Below are positions 6,826 through 9,068 of a stretch of 9,068 bases of DNA, piece after piece; the stretch's first letter is position 1, and each line of letters begins with the position of its first letter. The stretch comes from JBMFOH01 sp049969715 [NCBI: bacterium]. GTDB lineage: Bacteria > DUMJ01. Under the pieces are notes generated by a model that saw only the letters and a list, made by a program, of their open reading frames with translations, did not search any database and was not told where the DNA came from. A program made the position numbers and the translations under genes. The DNA lies in assembly GCA_049969715.1 (NCBI GenBank), contig JBMFOH010000045.1, forward strand, positions 1 through 9,068, given 5' to 3'.

Positions 6826-8457
6826 ATGGATATATTTGTATTAAAAAGGATATGTGAAGAATTGAAAGAGATAATATTAGGAAGGACCATTAGAAGTTTA
6901 TTGGCTCTCCCTGATAATACTATAGCTTTGGAACTTAATATGAAGAGGGATTCGTTCTATCTAGTTATCTCGGGTTCTAGTCAGTTCCCTAGGATACATA
7001 TTGATAGTGAGGTTTTGATTCCTCCTATTAAGAGTTCTTTTTCTAATACCTGTCAGATACACCTAGAGGGATCTAAGATATCATCTATCTCCTCAATAGA
7101 AGGTGAAAGGATTTTAGAGATTGTATTTGAGAAACCTACTCTCTGGGGGGAGATAGAAAGAAGAAGCCTTATGGTAGAGATTATGGGGAAACACAGCAAT
7201 ATAATCTTATGTAAGGACCAAGTAATTATAGATGCTATAAAGAGGATAGATGCCTCTAAGAGCAGGGCAAGACAGGTATTGCCAGGACTCTTGTATCAAT
7301 ATCCACCAAAGAAAAGTAGTTTGCTAATCTCTGAACTTCACAATTATATATCTTCCTCTGAAATTACGCTAGAGGAGTTTTTGATAAAAAATATAACTGG
7401 AATTGGCCAGCTCTCTATTATGGAGATCTTGTCTCTAGCAGATCTATCTAGAGACAAGATTATTTCGTCGTTGAGTGAAAAGGAAGTAGAGGATTTCAAA
7501 AAGGCTTTAAAGATATTTCAGGAAAGGCTAAAGGATGTAAATCCTGTGGTTTATGTAGATGAGAATGGTAATCCTGAATCTTACTATCTATTCCCTCTTA
7601 CATTTAAGGGAAATAATTATGAGAGGTATAACCTATTGGTAACTGCGGCTACAAGATATTATGATTGGATTGTTCCATCTAGCCTATTGGAGAATAGGAA
7701 GAAGAGTCTTATCAAGGAGTTAGAACATCAGATGGATGTTCTATTAAAAAGGAAAGAAGAGTTAAAAGGGACCATATTACGTCTAGAAGATTATGACAGA
7801 TGGAAGCTCTATGGAGATGTAATTCTTGCCTATAAGGATCGAATAGAAGAAAAGGCGGATAGATTTATGGTAGATTGGGAGGGAAAAGAACTAGAGGTTC
7901 CTCTAGACCCAACCAAGACTGTGATAGAAAATGCCCAAGAGTACTACAAAAGATATAAGAAGGCAAAGAAGGAGAAAGAAGTTCTTCCTGACATTATAGG
8001 TAAAATAGATAAAGAGATAGAATCTTTAAGAAAAAAGATTCTAAGAATAGACTCTATTAAAAGTCTCGAAGAACTAAAGGAGGAAAAGAAAACTCAAGAA
8101 AAGGCTGAAACATCACTGCCGTATATAGAGTATGACTTTAAAGGGTATAAGATATGGGTGGGTAGGAATGCTAGATCTAATGAGCTTATCACATTTAAGT
8201 TGTCTTCTCCTTCTGATATATGGTTGCATGCCAAGGGTTATGGCGGATCTCATGTAATAATTAGGACAAATGGAAAAAATTTAGACAATATACCACGAGA
8301 AGTCCTCCTAGAGGCGGCAAAGCTTGCAGCACTTCATAGTAAGGGTAGATCTGGAGGGAAAGTGTTAGTAGATTATACACTTAGAAAATACGTAAAAAGT
8401 GGAGGAAAAAGGACAGGGAATGTATTCTATACTAATTATAAGACGATAGTAGTATAG
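6826..8457 (+). CDS. rqcH: RqcH/NFACT-family ribosome quality control protein
   Basis: RqcH binds the peptidyl-tRNA-blocked 50S subunit after ribosome splitting and recruits tRNA-Ala to add C-terminal alanine tails that mark stalled peptides for degradation; older names are FbpA or fibronectin-binding protein. From the ATG at 6826 it has 543 residues. The NFACT-N domain is about 1-175 with EIMGKHSNI (118-126), a central helix-hairpin-helix-like region follows at about 180-240, coiled coils at about 288-330 and 370-430, and NFACT-R at about 432-543 (DIWLHAKGYGGSHVII at 464-479, ending GNVFYTNYKTIVV). The conserved Asp-Arg needed for tailing in B. subtilis appears as Glu-Arg (E94-R95, GERILEI). 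The frame is open up to 6733, but MDIF fits the family N-terminus and lies downstream of the likely promoter; AAGGG is 13 bases upstream. rqcH near gmk is also seen in Firmicutes such as Bacillus. It ends 22 bases from the convergent superoxide reductase gene. Confidence 0.92.
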   Translation: MDIFVLKRICEELKEIILGRTIRSLLALPDNTIALELNMKRDSFYLVISGSSQFPRIHIDSEVLIPPIKSSFSNTCQIHLEGSKISSISSIEGERILEIVFEKPTLWGEIERRSLMVEIMGKHSNIILCKDQVIIDAIKRIDASKSRARQVLPGLLYQYPPKKSSLLISELHNYISSSEITLEEFLIKNITGIGQLSIMEILSLADLSRDKIISSLSEKEVEDFKKALKIFQERLKDVNPVVYVDENGNPESYYLFPLTFKGNNYERYNLLVTAATRYYDWIVPSSLLENRKKSLIKELEHQMDVLLKRKEELKGTILRLEDYDRWKLYGDVILAYKDRIEEKADRFMVDWEGKELEVPLDPTKTVIENAQEYYKRYKKAKKEKEVLPDIIGKIDKEIESLRKKILRIDSIKSLEELKEEKKTQEKAETSLPYIEYDFKGYKIWVGRNARSNELITFKLSSPSDIWLHAKGYGGSHVIIRTNGKNLDNIPREVLLEAAKLAALHSKGRSGGKVLVDYTLRKYVKSGGKRTGNVFYTNYKTIVV

Positions 8458-8479
8458 AAATGTCCCTACCCTTTGGCAT

Positions 8480-8872
8480 CTATTCTAACGTTATTTTTGC
8501 ACTATTTTCCCATAATCCATGGATATTGCAGTATGATAGGGCTAATATAGTTCCGTTCTTAGCTAATTTTAGACTTAGAGAAACAATCGGTTCTGTGTAG
8601 AGAGGTCCGGTATTAGGTCCTCCTATAGCTTCTCCGTGAGCTGTAAATTCAAAGCTTCCAACCTCATAGGAGTACTGCTCATCATCGGGCTTAAAGAAGA
8701 CCTTTATCCAACTGATGTGATGTTCTGTAGTATTTGGGTGTGGGACCTCCTTACCTACGCTTACCTTAATATTGAAGACCTCGCTGGCTTTTATCTTCTC
8801 TGGAATTTCTACCACAGGAACATGCTTTTCCTTTTTGAAATCTTCAGTCTTTATGGTTTCTCCAAGTTTCAT
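8480..8872 (-). CDS. sorA: Superoxide reductase, one-iron neelaredoxin type
   Basis: The enzyme reduces superoxide to hydrogen peroxide without releasing oxygen, taking electrons from rubredoxin or a similar donor, in the cytoplasm of anaerobes. From ATG 8872 it has 130 residues, all in the SOR domain. The Fe(His)4Cys site is complete: H17 in EKHVP (with E15 and the catalytic-loop K16), H45 in VPHPN, H51 in TEHHIS, C115 and H118 in CNIHG. There is no N-terminal CxxC desulforedoxin domain, so this is the class II (Pyrococcus-like) form. The start is ATG 8872 because AAAAAGGAG (8881-8889) stands eight bases before it; the GTG at 8881 overlaps that site and is unlikely. It is a single-gene transcript with its own promoter; no rubredoxin or rubrerythrin is adjacent, so the electron donor must be encoded elsewhere. 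Confidence 0.94.
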   Translation of the reverse strand: MKLGETIKTEDFKKEKHVPVVEIPEKIKASEVFNIKVSVGKEVPHPNTTEHHISWIKVFFKPDDEQYSYEVGSFEFTAHGEAIGGPNTGPLYTEPIVSLSLKLAKNGTILALSYCNIHGLWENSAKITLE

Positions 8873-8901
8873 TTCTATCACTCCTTTTTAAAAAATTTAT
8901 T

Positions 8902-8916
8902 AATTAATAATTATAA
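8902..8916 (-). promoter_or_regulatory. PerR-box-like sequence over the superoxide reductase -10
   Basis: On the minus strand this reads TTATAATTATTAATT and matches the PerR consensus TTATAATnATTATAA at 11 of the 14 defined positions. It overlaps the -10 hexamer, where a repressor would block transcription. Superoxide reductase genes are PerR targets in several anaerobes. The region is very A+T rich, so chance similarity is a real alternative. A perfect 14-bp palindrome, TTATTAATTAATAA (8897-8910), overlaps it and is a second operator candidate. Confidence 0.35.
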
Positions 8917-8941
8917 TAGCATAATTTAGAAGATAAGTAAA
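8913..8941 (-). promoter_or_regulatory. Promoter of the superoxide reductase gene
   Basis: On the minus strand -35 TTTACT (8936-8941) and -10 TATTAT (8913-8918) are separated by 17 bases, and TGC precedes the -10 (extended -10). Transcription should start near 8906, giving a leader of about 33 bases before the ATG at 8872. Upstream of the -10, AAGATAA and TTATCTT form a seven-base inverted repeat around the -35 (about 8932-8953). The insertion-sequence end at 8959 lies 17 bases beyond the -35. Confidence 0.6.
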
Positions 8942-8958
8942 GATTTATCTTTTCTGAT

Positions 8959-8978
8959 CAGAAATTACTCATTTCAGA
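8959..8978 (+). repeat. Terminal inverted repeat, right copy
   Basis: It begins CAGAAATTACTCA and matches the reverse complement of 58-77 at 17 of 20 positions. Together they have the size and imperfect 3' part typical of the ends of a DDE-type insertion sequence. Its outer base is C8959; the preceding TTTCTGAT makes a perfect 14-bp palindrome with the first six bases (8951-8964). Confidence 0.55.
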
Positions 8979-8995
8979 TCGTAAGGGATTAAAAA

Positions 8996-9068
8996 ATGAA
9001 AAATTTAGCTTCTAACAGTAACACCATACTCCTTCTAATCCCTCTCAATTGTCTTTTTAAAAAGGGAT
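8996..9068 (+). CDS. Possible N-terminus of a transposase (partial)
   Basis: ATG 8996 is preceded at eight bases by AAGGG (8983-8987) and opens a frame of 24 codons to the window edge, beginning MKNLASNSNT and continuing with a hydrophobic stretch (ILLLIPLN). It starts 37 bases inside the proposed element end, a normal distance for a transposase. I do not recognise the sequence. A competing open frame exists on the minus strand of this segment but stops before the terminal repeat. Confidence 0.4.
   Translation, partial: MKNLASNSNTILLLIPLNCLFKKG

Larger units (their letters stand above)
8959..9068 (+). mobile_element. 5' end of an insertion sequence, cut by the window edge
   Basis: This stretch starts with the terminal inverted repeat and continues with a ribosome-binding-like AAGGG and an open frame that leaves the window. 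Seen with the 3' end at 1-77, both copies point the same way (plus strand). AGGGATTA (8984-8991) and TAATCCCT (9036-9043) form an inverted repeat that may fold over the start of the frame. No transposase motif is reached before the edge, so the family is open. Confidence 0.5.

Noticed and set aside
8458-8479. Bidirectional terminator between rqcH and the superoxide reductase gene
   Set aside because: The 22 bases contain no stable stem and no T-run on either strand.
8480-8872. Two-iron desulfoferrodoxin
   Set aside because: There is no N-terminal CxxC/CC desulforedoxin domain; the only conserved cysteine is the active-site C115.
8636-8929. Open plus-strand frame of 97 codons opposite the superoxide reductase gene
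   Set aside because: It is antisense to a gene with a complete metal site and good promoter, has no recognisable domain, and its 3' end falls in the promoter region.
8951-8964. Perfect palindrome TTTCTGATCAGAAA as an operator for the superoxide reductase gene
   Set aside because: Its right half is the first six bases of the terminal repeat of the insertion sequence, so the palindrome was probably created by the insertion rather than kept as a binding site.
8983-9068. CRISPR-like repeat array from AGGGAT/ATCCCT copies
   Set aside because: The shared blocks are only 6-8 bases, in mixed orientation and without regular spacing; there is no repeat of CRISPR length.

Overview
The window looks like chromosomal DNA from a low-GC, probably thermophilic and anaerobic bacterium. 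This is inferred from purine-rich coding strands, heavy use of ATA, AGA and AGG codons, K/E/I/R-rich proteins and a superoxide reductase, a typical anaerobe oxygen-defence enzyme. I cannot name the phylum. It is almost fully coding, with no intergenic stretch over 300 bases.

Main operon, minus strand, about 6.78 kb down to 0.61 kb: gmk (guanylate kinase), pilB, pilT and pilC (extension ATPase, retraction ATPase and inner-membrane platform of a type IV pilus), birA (biotin-protein ligase, no DNA-binding domain) and an unrecognised 271-residue protein. Genes overlap by 1, 4 or 19 bases or sit 8 bases apart, so this reads as one transcript mixing housekeeping and pilus-motor functions. Pilins, prepilin peptidase and the PilM/N/O/Q parts are not here and must be encoded elsewhere.

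Divergent from gmk is rqcH (NFACT family, ribosome quality control). A 13-bp palindrome between them supplies an extended -10 element on each strand. Tail-to-tail with rqcH is a one-iron superoxide reductase with its own good promoter and a PerR-like sequence over the -10.

The two ends are the most telling part. A 20-bp sequence starting CAGAAATTACTCA occurs at the left (58-77, reverse complement) and right (8959-8978) in inverted orientation, 17 of 20 identical. At the left, homology to a NarL-type response regulator begins exactly where this sequence stops, and the regulator lacks its first ~50 residues. At the right, a ribosome-binding site and an open frame running off the window follow it. 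The simplest reading is that the window lies between two same-orientation copies of one insertion sequence: the 3' end of one at the left, which cut the regulator gene, and the 5' end of another at the right, only 17 bases from the -35 element of the superoxide reductase promoter. I did not find an obviously new defence or metabolic system; the unnamed operon protein and the gmk/pilus/birA linkage are the best leads.
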